From positions 124,001 to 188,000 of the forward strand of contig JAWHQP010000004.1 in NCBI GenBank assembly GCA_032586195.1: a stretch of DNA of 64,000 nt, read 5' to 3'. Both the position numbers and the translations under genes were made by a program. The notes under the pieces are model-generated. The model searched no databases, was not told where the DNA came from, and saw nothing but the letters and a program-made list of their open reading frames with translations. This stretch comes from JAWHQP01 sp032586195 (GTDB lineage Bacteria > Pseudomonadota > Gammaproteobacteria > Enterobacterales > Pasteurellaceae). Below, one piece after another: positions 1 to 9,232 of the stretch (within the stretch, counting starts at the first letter, position 1; each line of letters begins with the position of its first letter).

Positions 1-242
1 TTATTAAAAGCTTTTTCGTCATAGTTGAGCTGGCCGTAGCCTAAATCGTCCATGGAAATCAAGATAATGTTCGGTTTGCCTTTCAGCGTGTATTCCGTCG
101 GTTCAAAAGATTTATTGAAAGCAACGTTGGTTGCCGTTCCCTTATCTTTTACATTGGCAGCCGTGGCGGCTGTTGCGGTCGCGGCTAAGGTACCGGCCAC
201 TAACACGGAAAGTGCGGTTCTTTTTAGCGTCGTTTTTAACAT
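1..242 (-). CDS. Secreted sulfatase, N-terminal part (cut by window start)
   Basis: The first 80 residues of a secreted sulfatase of the alkaline-phosphatase superfamily are present; the rest lies before base 1. The protein opens with a Sec signal peptide (MLKTTLKRTALSVLVAGTLA, then an Ala-rich cleavage region). The mature N-terminus then gives KPNIILISMDDLGYGQLNYD, the metal-binding start of sulfatases (PNI-(I/V)-x-I-x-x-DD-(L/M)-G). The formylglycine motif is outside the window, so substrate and maturation type cannot be read. The start ATG (240-242) has an AGGAG ribosome site. It lies 210 bp downstream of the PTS IIBC gene on the same strand, which suggests release of a sugar from a sulfated glycan before import. 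A USS sits inside the signal-peptide codons. Confidence 0.85.
   Translation of the reverse strand, partial: MLKTTLKRTALSVLVAGTLAATATAATAANVKDKGTATNVAFNKSFEPTEYTLKGKPNIILISMDDLGYGQLNYDEKAFN
210..218. repeat. DNA uptake signal sequence family (first copy)
   Basis: Exact copies of AAGTGCGGT (either strand) were located by eye starting at 210, 3149, 4537, 8669, 9365, 12621, 16487, 17362, 19430, 22846, 27627, 27658, 29307, 34172, 34953, 38636, 38991, 39967, 40805, 42588, 47173, 47198, 50394, 50860, 50912, 54237, 55936, 57421, 57440, 59837, 61503 and 62103. This is the Haemophilus-type USS core used in natural transformation. Many copies sit between genes and are often followed by G/T then an AT-rich stretch. 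Several form inverted pairs at gene ends, and some lie inside genes (glnE, fucK, thiB, thiQ, truB, scrB, scrK, sfsA, zevB, aceF, pgtB). Confidence 0.95.
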
Positions 243-452
243 TGTCAGTTCTCCTACTGGTAGCTTGAAAAGGGAAAACCTGAAGTCGGATGAATTTCCC
301 CTGATCCTGAACATCTTAAAGTAAGCAAAACATGTGAGTTACTTTAAGGATGAACCGATGTTGCCATACGGACATAAATATGCCGCCGTCCGCGAATGGC
401 AATTGAATGAGTCATAATATTTTCGGGTAAAACGATGGCGCGGCAGCCACCA
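243..452. other. Spacer between IIBC and sulfatase genes, with a hairpin
   Basis: This holds a 10-bp inverted repeat, CTTAAAGTAA at 315-324 against TTACTTTAAG at 339-348. No T-run follows it on the minus strand. It is therefore more likely an mRNA-stability or processing hairpin, or an operator, than a full terminator. The sulfatase ribosome site lies at its left end. I see no other gene. Confidence 0.5.
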
Positions 453-1898
453 TTAATGTACGCCGGCAACGGCTTTCAGTGCATCGGCGACGAATTGTAC
501 CTGCGTGCCGACAATTACTTGTAATTGGGTTTCGCTCACTACGATAACGCCCGCCACGCCGGTGGCTTTAATTTTTGCTTCGTTGACTTTTTTCATGTCT
601 TTCACTTCTAAACGTAATCGTGTGATGCAGTTGTCAATGTGAACAAGGTTTTCTTTACCGCCTAAACCTAGATAGATTTCTTCCGCCATGACGACGAATT
701 TTTCATCGGCGGTAAGCGTACGTTGGTTGGCTTCTATTTCGTCATCTTCGCGACCGGGTGTTTTCATATTGAATAATTTAATCAATAAGCGGAATACCAC
801 ATAGTAGATACCGAAGAATACTAAACCTTGCACGAGCAACATATATGGTTGGTTAGCAAGCGGTAATCCGGAGCTGAGGATAAAGTCGATTAAACCGGCG
901 CTGAAACCGAAACCTGCTGTCCAATGGAACGTTGCGGCGATGAATAATGAAAGACCGGTTAACACCGCATGTACCACATAAAGCACCGGCGCAACAAACA
1001 TGAAGGCAAATTCCAACGGTTCAGTCACGCCGGTTAAGAACGCGGCAAAGGAACCTGCCAACATGAGTGAAGCCACTTGTTTTTTACGTGTGGTTTTTGC
1101 AGTGTGGTACATCGCAAGAGCGGCCCCCGGTAAACCGAACATCATCACAGGGAAGAAACCCGCCTGATACATACCGGTTATGCCTTTCACACCGGTACCC
1201 GCCCAGTAGTTACCGATATCGTTAATGCCTGCCACGTCAAACCAGAACACAGAATTAAGTGCGTGATGTAAACCTACGGGGATAAGCAAACGGTTTAAGA
1301 AACCGTAAATACCCGCTCCCCAAGCGCCTAGCGTACTAATGCTTTCACCGAAAGAAACAAGCGCGGAGTAGCAGATTGGCCATAAGAAATAGAGAATACC
1401 TGAAACAATCAACATCACCACGGATGACAGAATCGGCACGGAGCGTTTACCGCTAAAGAATGCTAATGCGGCCGGTAATTGTAGGTTGCTGAAACGGTTA
1501 TAAAGCGCGGCGGAAATTAAACCGGATAAAATCCCGATAAAGGCGTTTTCGATTTTGCCGAATGCAGGATTGACCTGCTCCACCGGAATGCCTTGAAACA
1601 TAGCGATAGTACCTTTGGCAAGCAAAGTCGTCACTACTAAATAAGAAACCAGACCGCTCAGCGCCGCCGCGCCGGATTGGTTTCGCGTCATACCGACGGC
1701 GAGACCGATGGCGAACAATACCGGAATATGGTCGATGATTGCCGCCCCCGCCTTAATTAAAAATGCCGCCACAACGCTATTTGTTCCCCAACCGGCCGGA
1801 TCAATAAAATAGCCCACGCCCATAAGAATTGCTGCGGCAGGCAATACCGCCACAGGTAGCATCAGTGAACGCCCGATGTCTTGCAGATATTTCATCAT
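453..1898 (-). CDS. PTS permease IIBC, N-acetylglucosamine/glucose type (no IIA domain)
   Basis: This is a membrane PTS permease that would import and phosphorylate a sugar. Residues ~1-375 form the IIC channel domain (many hydrophobic segments; GVTEPLEFAFMF and GFGFSAGLIDFILSSGL are typical of the Glc/GlcNAc family). A linker containing KTPGRED follows, then the IIB domain with its phospho-cysteine in HIDNCITRLRLEV near the C-terminus. No IIA domain is fused, so a separate EIIA-Glc (Crr) would be needed. The sequence resembles NagE more than PtsG. It starts ATG-ATG behind a GAGG ribosome site. The GntR/NagR-type gene lies upstream and the sulfatase downstream on the same strand, which suggests an amino sugar, possibly from sulfated glycans. 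Substrate is inference. Confidence 0.85.
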   Translation of the reverse strand: MMKYLQDIGRSLMLPVAVLPAAAILMGVGYFIDPAGWGTNSVVAAFLIKAGAAIIDHIPVLFAIGLAVGMTRNQSGAAALSGLVSYLVVTTLLAKGTIAMFQGIPVEQVNPAFGKIENAFIGILSGLISAALYNRFSNLQLPAALAFFSGKRSVPILSSVVMLIVSGILYFLWPICYSALVSFGESISTLGAWGAGIYGFLNRLLIPVGLHHALNSVFWFDVAGINDIGNYWAGTGVKGITGMYQAGFFPVMMFGLPGAALAMYHTAKTTRKKQVASLMLAGSFAAFLTGVTEPLEFAFMFVAPVLYVVHAVLTGLSLFIAATFHWTAGFGFSAGLIDFILSSGLPLANQPYMLLVQGLVFFGIYYVVFRLLIKLFNMKTPGREDDEIEANQRTLTADEKFVVMAEEIYLGLGGKENLVHIDNCITRLRLEVKDMKKVNEAKIKATGVAGVIVVSETQLQVIVGTQVQFVADALKAVAGVH

Positions 1899-1951
1899 AA
1901 TAAATTCCTCGTTTGAGTAAAAAGAATACAGAATTGATTTAATTAGATACG

Positions 1952-1966
1952 ATGGGCTATACCACT
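1952..1966. promoter_or_regulatory. Second DasR/NagR-like operator (dre-like)
   Basis: Read on the minus strand the site is AGTGGTATAGCCCAT. Its left half matches the (A/G)NTGGTNTAGACCANT pattern of NagR/DasR/YvoA operators. It lies 54-68 bp before the IIBC start, downstream of the likely transcription start, so a bound repressor could act as a roadblock. Confidence 0.45.
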
Positions 1967-2022
1967 AAATAGCATTGTTATAACAGCCGCTAACGGCTTT
2001 AAATATTATGATCTAAAATTCT

Positions 2023-2039
2023 AGTTGTCTATACCAATT
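2023..2039. promoter_or_regulatory. DasR/NagR-like operator (dre) before the PTS gene
   Basis: On the minus strand it reads AATTGGTATAGACAACT, close to the operators bound by the GntR/HutC regulators NagR (YvoA) and DasR. TATAGA inside it could also be the -10 hexamer of the IIBC promoter, so repressor and polymerase would compete. The adjacent gntR gene is the obvious candidate for its ligand. Confidence 0.65.
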
Positions 2040-2062
2040 TACTATTTGAGTAGTTTAAAAAG

Positions 2063-2076
2063 GTGATCGGCTTCAC
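2063..2076. promoter_or_regulatory. CRP-type site upstream of PTS IIBC
   Basis: GTGA-TCGGCT-TCAC has both CRP half-sites exact with six bases between them. It lies ~30-50 bp upstream of the NagR-like operator, a usual place for activation of the leftward IIBC gene. Confidence 0.7.
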
Positions 2077-2161
2077 AAATTTGAAAAAAGCCTGATAGTG
2101 CATGCCTTTTACTAAAGGCTGAAATGTAACCGGTTGATATTTATACAAACAGATAAAACGG

Positions 2162-2196
2162 AAAGCGGTTTTCATGTTAAACACAAAAACCGCTTT
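2162..2196 (-). terminator. Probable terminator after gntR
   Basis: An inverted repeat, AAAGCGGTTTT against AAAACCGCTTT, lies 25 bp past the gntR stop. A T-rich stretch follows on the minus strand. Confidence 0.5.
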
Positions 2197-2220
2197 GATG
2201 AGATGACAAGTGAAAAATAC

Positions 2221-2952
2221 TTAAGGTGACGAACGGGCGGGAATAGTCAATTTCAGTTTATATTGTTTCAAATGATAAGAAATCGTGTATTCCAAGGGAT
2301 CGTTTTTTTCCGAATAGCTGATACGCTGAATGTATAAAACCGGCGTTCCCACTTTAACGTTTAAAGCTTCCGCCTCTTTTTTATGTGCCTTTGCCACTTC
2401 CATTTCCTGCTCGGCGTAGGCCAGATGTAAACCGAGTTTGTGTTCGATATAATCATAAAGCGAATGCTTGGCGATTTCCGGCGTAATGCCTGAAATGCGT
2501 GATAACGGCGTATAGAATATCTGATAGGAAATCGGGGTATTTTCTACCAAACGCACGCGTTCAATGCGATAGACCGGTTCATCGGCGGAAATTTTTAATT
2601 TTTCTTCCAATAGACTATTGGGTTCGATAATTTGCAGATTTAACAGTTGGGTTTGGGCGGAAATATTGCGTATTCTCATTTCCTCGGAAAAGCCCATTAA
2701 AGAATTCAACGGCTGTTCTACTTTTTTCGGCGCGACAAAAGTACCGCGACCGCGTTGGCGCTGCAAATAGCCGTTATCTGTTAAGCGTGTAATGGCCTGA
2801 CGAACGGTCATACGGCTGATTTTATATTTCTCCGCATATTCGCGTTCCGAAGGAATGGTATCGCCTTCTTTTAATTCATTTGTATCAATTTGCTCTTTGA
2901 TCAACTGCTCCAGTTGGGCATAAATGGGTAAAGGAGAGTGTTTGTTAATCAT
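2221..2952 (-). CDS. GntR/HutC-family transcriptional repressor, NagR-like
   Basis: A 243-residue regulator. Residues ~1-75 are a GntR winged helix (PLPIYAQLEQLIKEQI, then PSEREYAEKYKISRMTVRQA). Residues ~95-240 are a UTRA effector domain (YRIERVRLVENTPISYQ, and YTISYHLKQYKLKLTIPA at the end). This is the layout of NagR/YvoA/DasR, which sense phosphorylated amino sugars. It is upstream of and co-oriented with the PTS IIBC gene, and two NagR-type operators lie between them. I infer that it represses the PTS/sulfatase genes and is released by the imported sugar phosphate. Confidence 0.85.
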   Translation of the reverse strand: MINKHSPLPIYAQLEQLIKEQIDTNELKEGDTIPSEREYAEKYKISRMTVRQAITRLTDNGYLQRQRGRGTFVAPKKVEQPLNSLMGFSEEMRIRNISAQTQLLNLQIIEPNSLLEEKLKISADEPVYRIERVRLVENTPISYQIFYTPLSRISGITPEIAKHSLYDYIEHKLGLHLAYAEQEMEVAKAHKKEAEALNVKVGTPVLYIQRISYSEKNDPLEYTISYHLKQYKLKLTIPARSSP

Positions 2953-3148
2953 AGTCCGCTCATTAATCCGCTAAAAACTTCCGTATTATCTAATGAATAA
3001 TGTTATACGTCCAGAGCGCTTTCATAAAATTTTTAACAGGTTTAACGGCAGTTAATTAAATCGTATTAAAAATACCTTTATTATCCGCGAGTTGGTAAAG
3101 GCTTTTTATGAAGCCGATTTTTCCGTTTGAATATCGGGAAACGGCTCA

Positions 3149-3265
3149 AAGTGCGGTGTCGAAAAATTGATTTTTATACGCAACTTCGTATGGAAGTTGC
3201 TATGCCTTCGGCACCGTTGGCATAGCCAACGTTCAAAAGCTAAAGCTTTTGTCAGCACCGCGCTT
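3149..3265. repeat. Cluster of short palindromes flanked by inverted USS-like sequences
   Basis: Between gntR and the glnE stop there are consecutive small perfect hairpins: GCAACTTC/GAAGTTGC (3180-3200), GCC-TTC-GGC (3204-3212), GTTGGC/GCCAAC (3216-3230) and CAAAAGCT/AGCTTTTG (3234-3251). An exact USS precedes them (3149-3157) and a degenerate inverted one follows (3257-3265). The rest of 2953-3271 shows no gene. It may end glnE transcripts. Confidence 0.7.
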
Positions 3266-3271
3266 TGTTGT

Positions 3272-6232
3272 TCATCCGAACAATTTATGCCAAATATTAC
3301 CGATAAATTCCCGTTCCGCCTGAAATTGGTCGGCGGGCACAACGGAAGGCCTGCCTAATAGGTTTAAATGATGGATTTGGTTGCGCAGCCGGGTATAACA
3401 ATCTTTCAGGCGTTCCGCCGTATCAGCGGAAATCACCCGATTCTCCGCCATCACATCGAAAATGCGGACATTATCGGACCAACGGGCCAGAGCAATATTG
3501 TGCGGAGCGTTTGCCAGCACTAGATACTGAGCGATGAATTCCACATCGGTAATGCCGCCGCTGTCTTTTTTAATGTTGAACAGCCGCTTATCTCGGGTGG
3601 CCAGATGAGCGTACATTTTTTCCCGCATTTCCCGCACGTCGGCGGTAAGTTTGCCGAGATCCCGCGGCGTCGCCAGAATACGTTGCCGCATGGTTTCAAA
3701 TTTTTCCCGTAGGGCGGCTTCGCCATATACCGCTCGGGCCCGCACCAGGGATTGGGTTTCCCATGTCCATGCCTCGTTTAGCTGATAATCTTCAAAGGCT
3801 TTGAAGGAACAGCTCAGCGGCCCGGCTTCGCCCGATGGGCGCAGGCGAAGGTCCAGTTCATATAAAATCCCCGCGCTGGTATTCATGCTGAAAATGCTGA
3901 CGATTTTCTGAGCAAGACGGATATAGAATTGGACCGTGTCAATTACTTTTCTGCCACCGATGGTTTGCCCGAGGTGCGCGCCGTCATATAAAAAAACCAA
4001 ATCAAGATCGGATTTATAACCCAGTTCAATGCCGCCGAGTTTGCCGTAGCCCACTACGATAAAGCCTTTTTGGTCGCCGTGCAGGTGATCAGGCGTGCCG
4101 AAACGGGCGGTTACTTGCCGCCAGGCAAGATTTACCACGGCGTGGATAATTGCCTCCGCCAGAAAGGTAAGATGATCGCTGACCTTCATCACCGGCAATG
4201 CCCCGAGGATATCCGCCGCCGCCACGCGCAGCAGGGTCGCTTGTTTGAATTGGCGTAGGGCGTTGATGAATTGCTCGTCGTCATCTTCGGGCAATCGCAG
4301 TAAATATTGCTGCAATTCCGCCGGATACTGACGGTAAGACGGCGGGTTGAGCAAGGCTTTGCGGTCAAGCAGTTCATCCAGCAGAATCGGATGTTGAGCC
4401 ACTTGTTCGGCAATGAGCTGCGATTTGGTACAGAGTTCGATCAGCTGAGTAAGGGCTTGCGGATTTTCCAGCAACAGTTCCAGATAAGCGGTGCGGCTAA
4501 GGATTTTCTCCACGATATTAAGCATACGGGCCAGCAAAGTGCGGTGTGATTTTGCCGAGTTTTTTTCCGTTGTGTCGAACACCTTGCTCAGCAGCAGCGG
4601 CATTAATCGGTTCAGCACCTCACGCCCGCGCACGCCGATCGGACGGTGGTTTACGCTGTGGCGGAATTGTTCCATCTTTTTGATGATTTCATCCGCTTCT
4701 TCTTCACTAATGCCTTTTTCCGTCAGCAGTTGCGCCATTTCATCGCTTTTGAGATCGGTGTCAAAAAAATCCGCCCAGTCATTGTCATTACGGTTTTCTT
4801 CGTTGTCGTTGTCATCGCCGATGAAATGATTGAATACTTCCCGCACCTTTTGCTGGTGGCCTTGCAGTACGGCATAGAAACTCTGCCAATCGTGGATCGG
4901 ATAACGCACCGGCTGCGGCTGATGTCGCGAGTCCCATTGCTTAAATTGCGCGGTGGCGGCAATCAGACGCCGGCGATTCGATTCTTCCGTCGGCAGCAGC
5001 TGGGTTTGTTTGTCATCAATGGCTTGCAGTACGTTTTCCACCCGTCGCAGGAATAAATAGGCGTTCAGCAAATCTTGTCGCTGCCGGGCGGAAATCAGCT
5101 GTAATTTCTCAAGTTCAGGCAGCAGTTTTAGGATTTCATGCTGTTGCAGCGTCGCTTCGCGTCCGCCGCGGATAAGCTGAAATACCTGCACGATAAATTC
5201 AATCTCGCGAATGCCGCCCGCTCCCAGTTTAATATTGTCCACCAGCCCGCGGCGGCGGACTTCCCGTTCAATTTTGCTCTTCATATCCCGTAATGCCTGA
5301 ATAACGCCGAAGTCGATGTAACGGCGATAGATAAAAGGGCGGAGCAGCTGGCGCAGGGTTCCTACGTTGGGATCCTGCGGATCGGCGCCGAGAATGCGTC
5401 CTTTGATCATGGCATAGCGTTCCCAATCTCGCCCTTGTTCCTGATAGTAAACTTCCATTGCATTGAAACTGAGCGCTAGCGCACCGCTGTCTCCGAACGG
5501 ACGCAAACGCATGTCGGTGCGATATACAAAACCGTCGGCGGTAAATTGATCTAAAGCATTAATCAGCCGCTGACCCAATCTGACGAAGAACTTCTGATTA
5601 TCCGTCGGGCGGCGGGTTCCTACGGTTTCGCCTTGCGCCGGATAAGTGAAAATCAGATCAATGTCGGAGCTAAAATTCAGCTCAAAGCCGCCGAGTTTGC
5701 CCATGCCGAGGATATACAGCTGCTGCGCATTGCCTTTGCTATCGGTCGGGGTGCCCATTTCGCTGCAGGCCTGTCGATAGAGCCAATCGCGAGCAGCGAT
5801 AATCAGACTTTCCGCCAGCTTCGATAAACGGATGAAAATATCTTCCACCGAACCGTCATTCAGACTTTGACAGATACTGAGCTTTGCCGTTTCACGGTAA
5901 CGAAACCGGCGCAGCACCTTATAAAGCTGTTCTTCCGACGCGGTTTCGGCTAGAAGCGATTCGATCCGTTCCTTATAATGGCTGCAATCCTGTAAGGTCG
6001 GTGTGTGTTCCCAGCAATCCGCCAGAAATTGCGGCTGTTTCTGTAGCACTTCAGCCACAAAATCCGACATTGCCACCGCCCGGGCAATCCGCCCGACCGG
6101 TGTGCCGAGATTCTCGAAATCGGTGGAAATTCGACGGATTAAGTCGGGCGGGTAACGTTCGGGAAATTGTTCGGACAATAATTGCGTCAGACGTTCTAAG
6201 GTCGGACGAAAGGCAGATATGGACAAACACAT
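3272..6232 (-). CDS. glnE: Bifunctional glutamine synthetase adenylyltransferase/adenylyl-removing enzyme
   Basis: GlnE adds and removes AMP on glutamine synthetase in response to PII and glutamine, setting nitrogen assimilation. The 986-residue protein has the expected two nucleotidyltransferase domains. The N-terminal deadenylylase carries [20 protein letters not shown] (GG...DxD). The C-terminal adenylylase carries [20 protein letters not shown]. Helical bundles lie between and after them ([25 protein letters not shown], the C-terminal QIHHLNLLG). The length matches the family. Start ATG at 6230-6232 follows CAGGATATATT. It appears monocistronic. One USS lies inside the gene at 4537. Confidence 0.97.
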   Translation of the reverse strand: MCLSISAFRPTLERLTQLLSEQFPERYPPDLIRRISTDFENLGTPVGRIARAVAMSDFVAEVLQKQPQFLADCWEHTPTLQDCSHYKERIESLLAETASEEQLYKVLRRFRYRETAKLSICQSLNDGSVEDIFIRLSKLAESLIIAARDWLYRQACSEMGTPTDSKGNAQQLYILGMGKLGGFELNFSSDIDLIFTYPAQGETVGTRRPTDNQKFFVRLGQRLINALDQFTADGFVYRTDMRLRPFGDSGALALSFNAMEVYYQEQGRDWERYAMIKGRILGADPQDPNVGTLRQLLRPFIYRRYIDFGVIQALRDMKSKIEREVRRRGLVDNIKLGAGGIREIEFIVQVFQLIRGGREATLQQHEILKLLPELEKLQLISARQRQDLLNAYLFLRRVENVLQAIDDKQTQLLPTEESNRRRLIAATAQFKQWDSRHQPQPVRYPIHDWQSFYAVLQGHQQKVREVFNHFIGDDNDNEENRNDNDWADFFDTDLKSDEMAQLLTEKGISEEEADEIIKKMEQFRHSVNHRPIGVRGREVLNRLMPLLLSKVFDTTEKNSAKSHRTLLARMLNIVEKILSRTAYLELLLENPQALTQLIELCTKSQLIAEQVAQHPILLDELLDRKALLNPPSYRQYPAELQQYLLRLPEDDDEQFINALRQFKQATLLRVAAADILGALPVMKVSDHLTFLAEAIIHAVVNLAWRQVTARFGTPDHLHGDQKGFIVVGYGKLGGIELGYKSDLDLVFLYDGAHLGQTIGGRKVIDTVQFYIRLAQKIVSIFSMNTSAGILYELDLRLRPSGEAGPLSCSFKAFEDYQLNEAWTWETQSLVRARAVYGEAALREKFETMRQRILATPRDLGKLTADVREMREKMYAHLATRDKRLFNIKKDSGGITDVEFIAQYLVLANAPHNIALARWSDNVRIFDVMAENRVISADTAERLKDCYTRLRNQIHHLNLLGRPSVVPADQFQAEREFIGNIWHKLFG

Positions 6233-6420
6233 AATATATCCTGTAAATAAAGACTAAGTGGAGAAACTTTAGCATGAAATGCGGATATGATATAGAGGAC
6301 GCACTTTAATGCGCGGGTTTATTCGTTTGTTTATAACATATTCCTATTGGTTATTTCCTTTTAGCGGAAATTTTCTTAGAATGCCCGAGTTTTATTTAGT
6401 TATTGAAGAAGGAAAGTCCT

Positions 6421-7206
6421 ATGTTTAAAAAATTCGCGGTGCTTGCGGCTTGTGTATTTGCTTTTTCCGCTACACAGGCCGTGGCGGCTGATTCATTGTT
6501 GGATCACATTAATGACAAAGGTACCATTACCGTTGGTACGGAAGGCACTTACGCTCCGTTTTCTTATCATGACGAAAGCGGTAGATTAACCGGTTATGAT
6601 GTAGAAGTTACCCGTGCGGTAGCGGAGAAATTGGGCGTTAAGGTAGATTTTAAAGAAACTTTGTGGGATTCCATGATGGCGGGCCTGAAAGCGGGACGTT
6701 TTGATATTGTGGCGAATCAAGTGGTGTTAACGACTCCGGAACGTCAGGCGACCTTTGATAAATCCGAGCCCTATAGCTGGTCGGGTGCGATGATGGTGGT
6801 GCGCAAAGACGATGACAGCATTAAATCTTTAGCCGATGTGAAAGGGCGTAAAGCCGCCCAGACGTTGAGCAGTAACTACGGCGAGCTGGCAACAAAATTA
6901 CAGGCTAAAATTGTACCGATTGACGGTATGGCGCAAGGTCTGTTATTAATTCAGCAGAAACGGGCGGATTTAACCTTTAATGACAGCCTTGCTTTGCTTG
7001 ATTATCTGAAGAAATATCCGAACTCAGGGCTGAAAGCGGCATGGGAAGCCCCGGCGGAAGATAAATTGGGCGCGGGCTTTGTTGTGAATAAAGGCAATGA
7101 TGCGGCGTTGGCTAAAATCAGTGCGGCGATAACCGAACTGCGTAACGACGGCACATTGAAAAAACTGGGTGAACAATTCTTCGGAAAAGACGTCAGTGTT
7201 AAATAA
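6421..7206 (+). CDS. Amino-acid ABC transporter, periplasmic binding protein (cystine/polar amino acid type)
   Basis: A SBP_bac_3-family periplasmic solute-binding protein. The signal peptide is MFKKFAVLAACVFAFSATQA, cut near AVA-AD. The fold then starts with GTITVGTEGTYAPFSYHDES and GYDVEVTRAVAEKLG. KAGRFDIVANQV and DKSEPYSWSG are typical ligand-pocket segments of the cystine/polar amino-acid group (FliY/TcyJ-like). The ATG at 6421 was preferred over an in-frame TTG at 6403 because GAAGGAAAG sits just upstream and the signal peptide then begins normally. It leads a three-gene operon with permease and ATPase. The exact amino acid is inference. Confidence 0.88.
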   Translation: MFKKFAVLAACVFAFSATQAVAADSLLDHINDKGTITVGTEGTYAPFSYHDESGRLTGYDVEVTRAVAEKLGVKVDFKETLWDSMMAGLKAGRFDIVANQVVLTTPERQATFDKSEPYSWSGAMMVVRKDDDSIKSLADVKGRKAAQTLSSNYGELATKLQAKIVPIDGMAQGLLLIQQKRADLTFNDSLALLDYLKKYPNSGLKAAWEAPAEDKLGAGFVVNKGNDAALAKISAAITELRNDGTLKKLGEQFFGKDVSVK

Positions 7207-7912
7207 TTTACTTCTTTCCCTTCCTTTTATGACCGAGGCCCGTGCGGACTTGGTCATTAATGCTTTCTGGCCCATGGTTAAGGCGGCGGTCTTGGTGTCG
7301 ATTCCATTGGCGGTCGCGTCTTTTGTTATCGGTATGATCATTGCCGTGGCGGTAGCGCTGATTCGCGTTACTCCTGTGCATGGCGTGTTGCACCGCTTGG
7401 CTTTAGTCGTCGTTAAGGTCTATATCTCCATTATCCGCGGCACGCCGATGTTGGTGCAGATTTCCGTGGTGTTTTACGGGCTGCCGGCGCTGGGGATTTA
7501 TATCGATCCTATCCCGGCGGCGATCATCGGATTTTCCTTGAACATAGGTGCCTATGCCTCGGAAACCGTGCGGGCGGCGATTTCTTCCGTACCGAAAGGA
7601 CAATGGGAGGCAGGCTATACCATCGGCATGACCTATATGCAGACCTTTCGCCGCATTATTGTTCCGCAAGCCGTTCGGGTCGCCGTTCCGCCATTAAGCA
7701 ATACGTTTATCGGCTTATTCAAAGATACCTCTCTGGCATCGGTGGTGACGGTGACGGAAATGTTCCGCGTCGCTCAGCAAATGGCGAATATGTCTTATGA
7801 TTTTCTGCCTGTGTATATTGAGGCGGGTTTGGTTTATTGGTGTTTCTGCTGGGTATTGTTTATGATCCAAGCGAAATTGGAAAAACGTTTTGATCGGTTT
7901 GTGGCGAAGTAA
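7196..7912 (+). CDS. Amino-acid ABC transporter permease
   Basis: An inner-membrane permease of the His/Glu/Gln/Arg/cystine family. It has several hydrophobic segments, with [21 protein letters not shown] as the first, and [18 protein letters not shown] is diagnostic. The ABC-contacting EAA loop is [23 protein letters not shown] chose GTG at 7196: GGAAAAG lies just upstream and it overlaps the previous gene by 11 bp. ATG at 7229 lacks a ribosome site but is possible. One permease would work as a homodimer. Confidence 0.85.
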   Translation: MLNNLLLSLPFMTEARADLVINAFWPMVKAAVLVSIPLAVASFVIGMIIAVAVALIRVTPVHGVLHRLALVVVKVYISIIRGTPMLVQISVVFYGLPALGIYIDPIPAAIIGFSLNIGAYASETVRAAISSVPKGQWEAGYTIGMTYMQTFRRIIVPQAVRVAVPPLSNTFIGLFKDTSLASVVTVTEMFRVAQQMANMSYDFLPVYIEAGLVYWCFCWVLFMIQAKLEKRFDRFVAK

Positions 7913-7914
7913 TT

Positions 7915-8664
7915 ATGATTAAAATTAGAAATATTCATAAAACCTTTGGTGATAATGCCATTTTGAGAGGCATTGATCTGGATATCAATAAGGGGCAAGT
8001 TGTGGTCATTCTAGGCCCGTCCGGTTCAGGTAAAACCACCTTTTTACGTTGTTTGAACGCCTTGGAAATGCCGGAACAAGGTTCCGTCAGCTTTGCTAAC
8101 AACGCGCCGCTTACGGTGGATTTCGCCGCTCAGCCGAGCAAAAAGGATATTCTCGCCTTGCGCCGTAAATCAGGCATGGTATTTCAGAACTATAATCTGT
8201 TTCCGCATAAAACCGCATTAGAAAATGTGATGGAAGGCCCGGTATTTGTACAAGGCAAAAAGCCTGAGCAGGCACGACGGGAAGCATTGGCTTTACTGGC
8301 AAAAGTGGGGCTGGCGGATAAAACCGATTTGTATCCGTTTCAGCTTTCGGGCGGTCAGCAGCAACGGGTAGGCATTGCCCGCGCGCTGGCAATCCAGCCT
8401 GAATTAATGCTGTTTGATGAACCCACGTCGGCACTGGACCCCGAATTAGTGCAGGATGTGCTGGATACCATGAAAGAATTGGCGGCGGAAGGTTGGACGA
8501 TGGTAGTGGTCACCCATGAAATTAAATTTGCCTTGGATGTGGCGGATATCGTGATCGTCATGGATGGCGGAGTGATTGTGGAACAGGGGTCTCCCCGACA
8601 ACTCTTCGATCACCCGATTCACGAACGTACCAAAGCATTTTTACAGCGGCTACGGTCTCACTAG
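7915..8664 (+). CDS. Amino-acid ABC transporter ATP-binding protein
   Basis: This ATPase drives the transporter encoded by the two preceding genes; it begins 2 bp after the permease stop. Walker A is GPSGSGKTT, the Q-loop is in [19 protein letters not shown], the signature is LSGGQQQR, Walker B is [14 protein letters not shown] and the switch histidine is in VTHEIKFA. The LRxLNxLExPxxG segment ([13 protein letters not shown]) is the polar-amino-acid subfamily hallmark. The length, 249 residues, is normal. A hairpin at 8729-8757 follows. Confidence 0.92.
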   Translation: MIKIRNIHKTFGDNAILRGIDLDINKGQVVVILGPSGSGKTTFLRCLNALEMPEQGSVSFANNAPLTVDFAAQPSKKDILALRRKSGMVFQNYNLFPHKTALENVMEGPVFVQGKKPEQARREALALLAKVGLADKTDLYPFQLSGGQQQRVGIARALAIQPELMLFDEPTSALDPELVQDVLDTMKELAAEGWTMVVVTHEIKFALDVADIVIVMDGGVIVEQGSPRQLFDHPIHERTKAFLQRLRSH

Positions 8665-8728
8665 GGTAAAGTGCGGTGCTGACACGCCGACTTTTTTACC
8701 TCGGCATTGCCAACGCTGTCGAAAGTAT

Positions 8729-8757
8729 AACGGCAATCGTGTTCAACGATTGCCGTT
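8729..8757 (+). terminator. Hairpin after the amino-acid ABC operon
   Basis: A perfect 12-bp stem, AACGGCAATCGT/ACGATTGCCGTT, with a 5-nt loop sits 65 bp past the ATPase stop. Only a weak T-rich tail follows. A USS (8669-8677) lies between gene and hairpin. Confidence 0.6.
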
Positions 8758-8805
8758 AAATCTGACTTTTGATTGCAATATCGCTCGACAAAGCAAAATG
8801 ATGAC

Positions 8806-8847
8806 GAAAAAAAGGCATTGTCGATCAATCCTATCACGATAATGCCT
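8806..8847 (-). terminator. Terminator of the OB-fold gene
   Basis: On the minus strand AGGCATTATCG pairs with CGACAATGCCT (one G-U) and is followed by seven T, 44 bp past the stop of the gene at 8891-9232. Confidence 0.8.
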
Positions 8848-8890
8848 AAGTAAATTGCGGAAGGGAATGCAATTTAAAAATAAATTCGGT

Positions 8891-9232
8891 TTAATTTTTA
8901 CGAATGCATTTCACATTCATCAGCGGTTTCTTCGGACTTTCGGAATTCATTTGCCCATAAATGGTGACATTATCTCTGGCCCGTATGTTTTGACCGGACC
9001 AGGCATTGTCGTCAACCTGAATTTCTAAATTACCCGTGTTGTCCTGAAAGAGAAATTTATTGTCATCTTCAATTCGTTTAATAATATAACCTGTTAAGGT
9101 CACATTCTCATCATTTTCTGCCTGAAACGCCTGCTCAACGGTTGTAATCATCACCGGCTCATGCGTTGAATCCGGCTGCGCAGGTAACGTGCCTGATAGA
9201 GAAAATAACAAGAGGAATACAAATACTTTCAT
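8891..9232 (-). CDS. Small periplasmic OB-fold (BOF/YgiW-like) protein
   Basis: A 113-residue exported protein with signal peptide MKVFVFLLLFSLSGTLPAQ and a C-terminal bacterial OB-fold of the YgiW/YdeI type (VTLTGYIIKRIEDDNKFLFQDNTG, EIQVDDNAW, NVTIYGQMN). E. coli family members are linked to stress tolerance, and the biochemical role is unclear. The ATG at 9232 was chosen over a TTG 12 bp upstream because GAGAG precedes it and the signal peptide fits. It is monocistronic with its own terminator. Confidence 0.75.
   Translation of the reverse strand: MKVFVFLLLFSLSGTLPAQPDSTHEPVMITTVEQAFQAENDENVTLTGYIIKRIEDDNKFLFQDNTGNLEIQVDDNAWSGQNIRARDNVTIYGQMNSESPKKPLMNVKCIRKN

Noticed and set aside
52..324. 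90-codon plus-strand frame at the window start
   Set aside because: It is antisense to the sulfatase signal peptide and N-terminus, which have a proper start, ribosome site and family motif on the other strand.
4646..5056. 136-codon plus-strand frame opposite glnE, with other long antisense frames at 4307-4829 and 5884-6234
   Set aside because: It lies wholly antisense to an intact glnE, has biased hydrophobic sequence with no family resemblance and no ribosome site. GC-rich minus-strand genes often leave such frames open.
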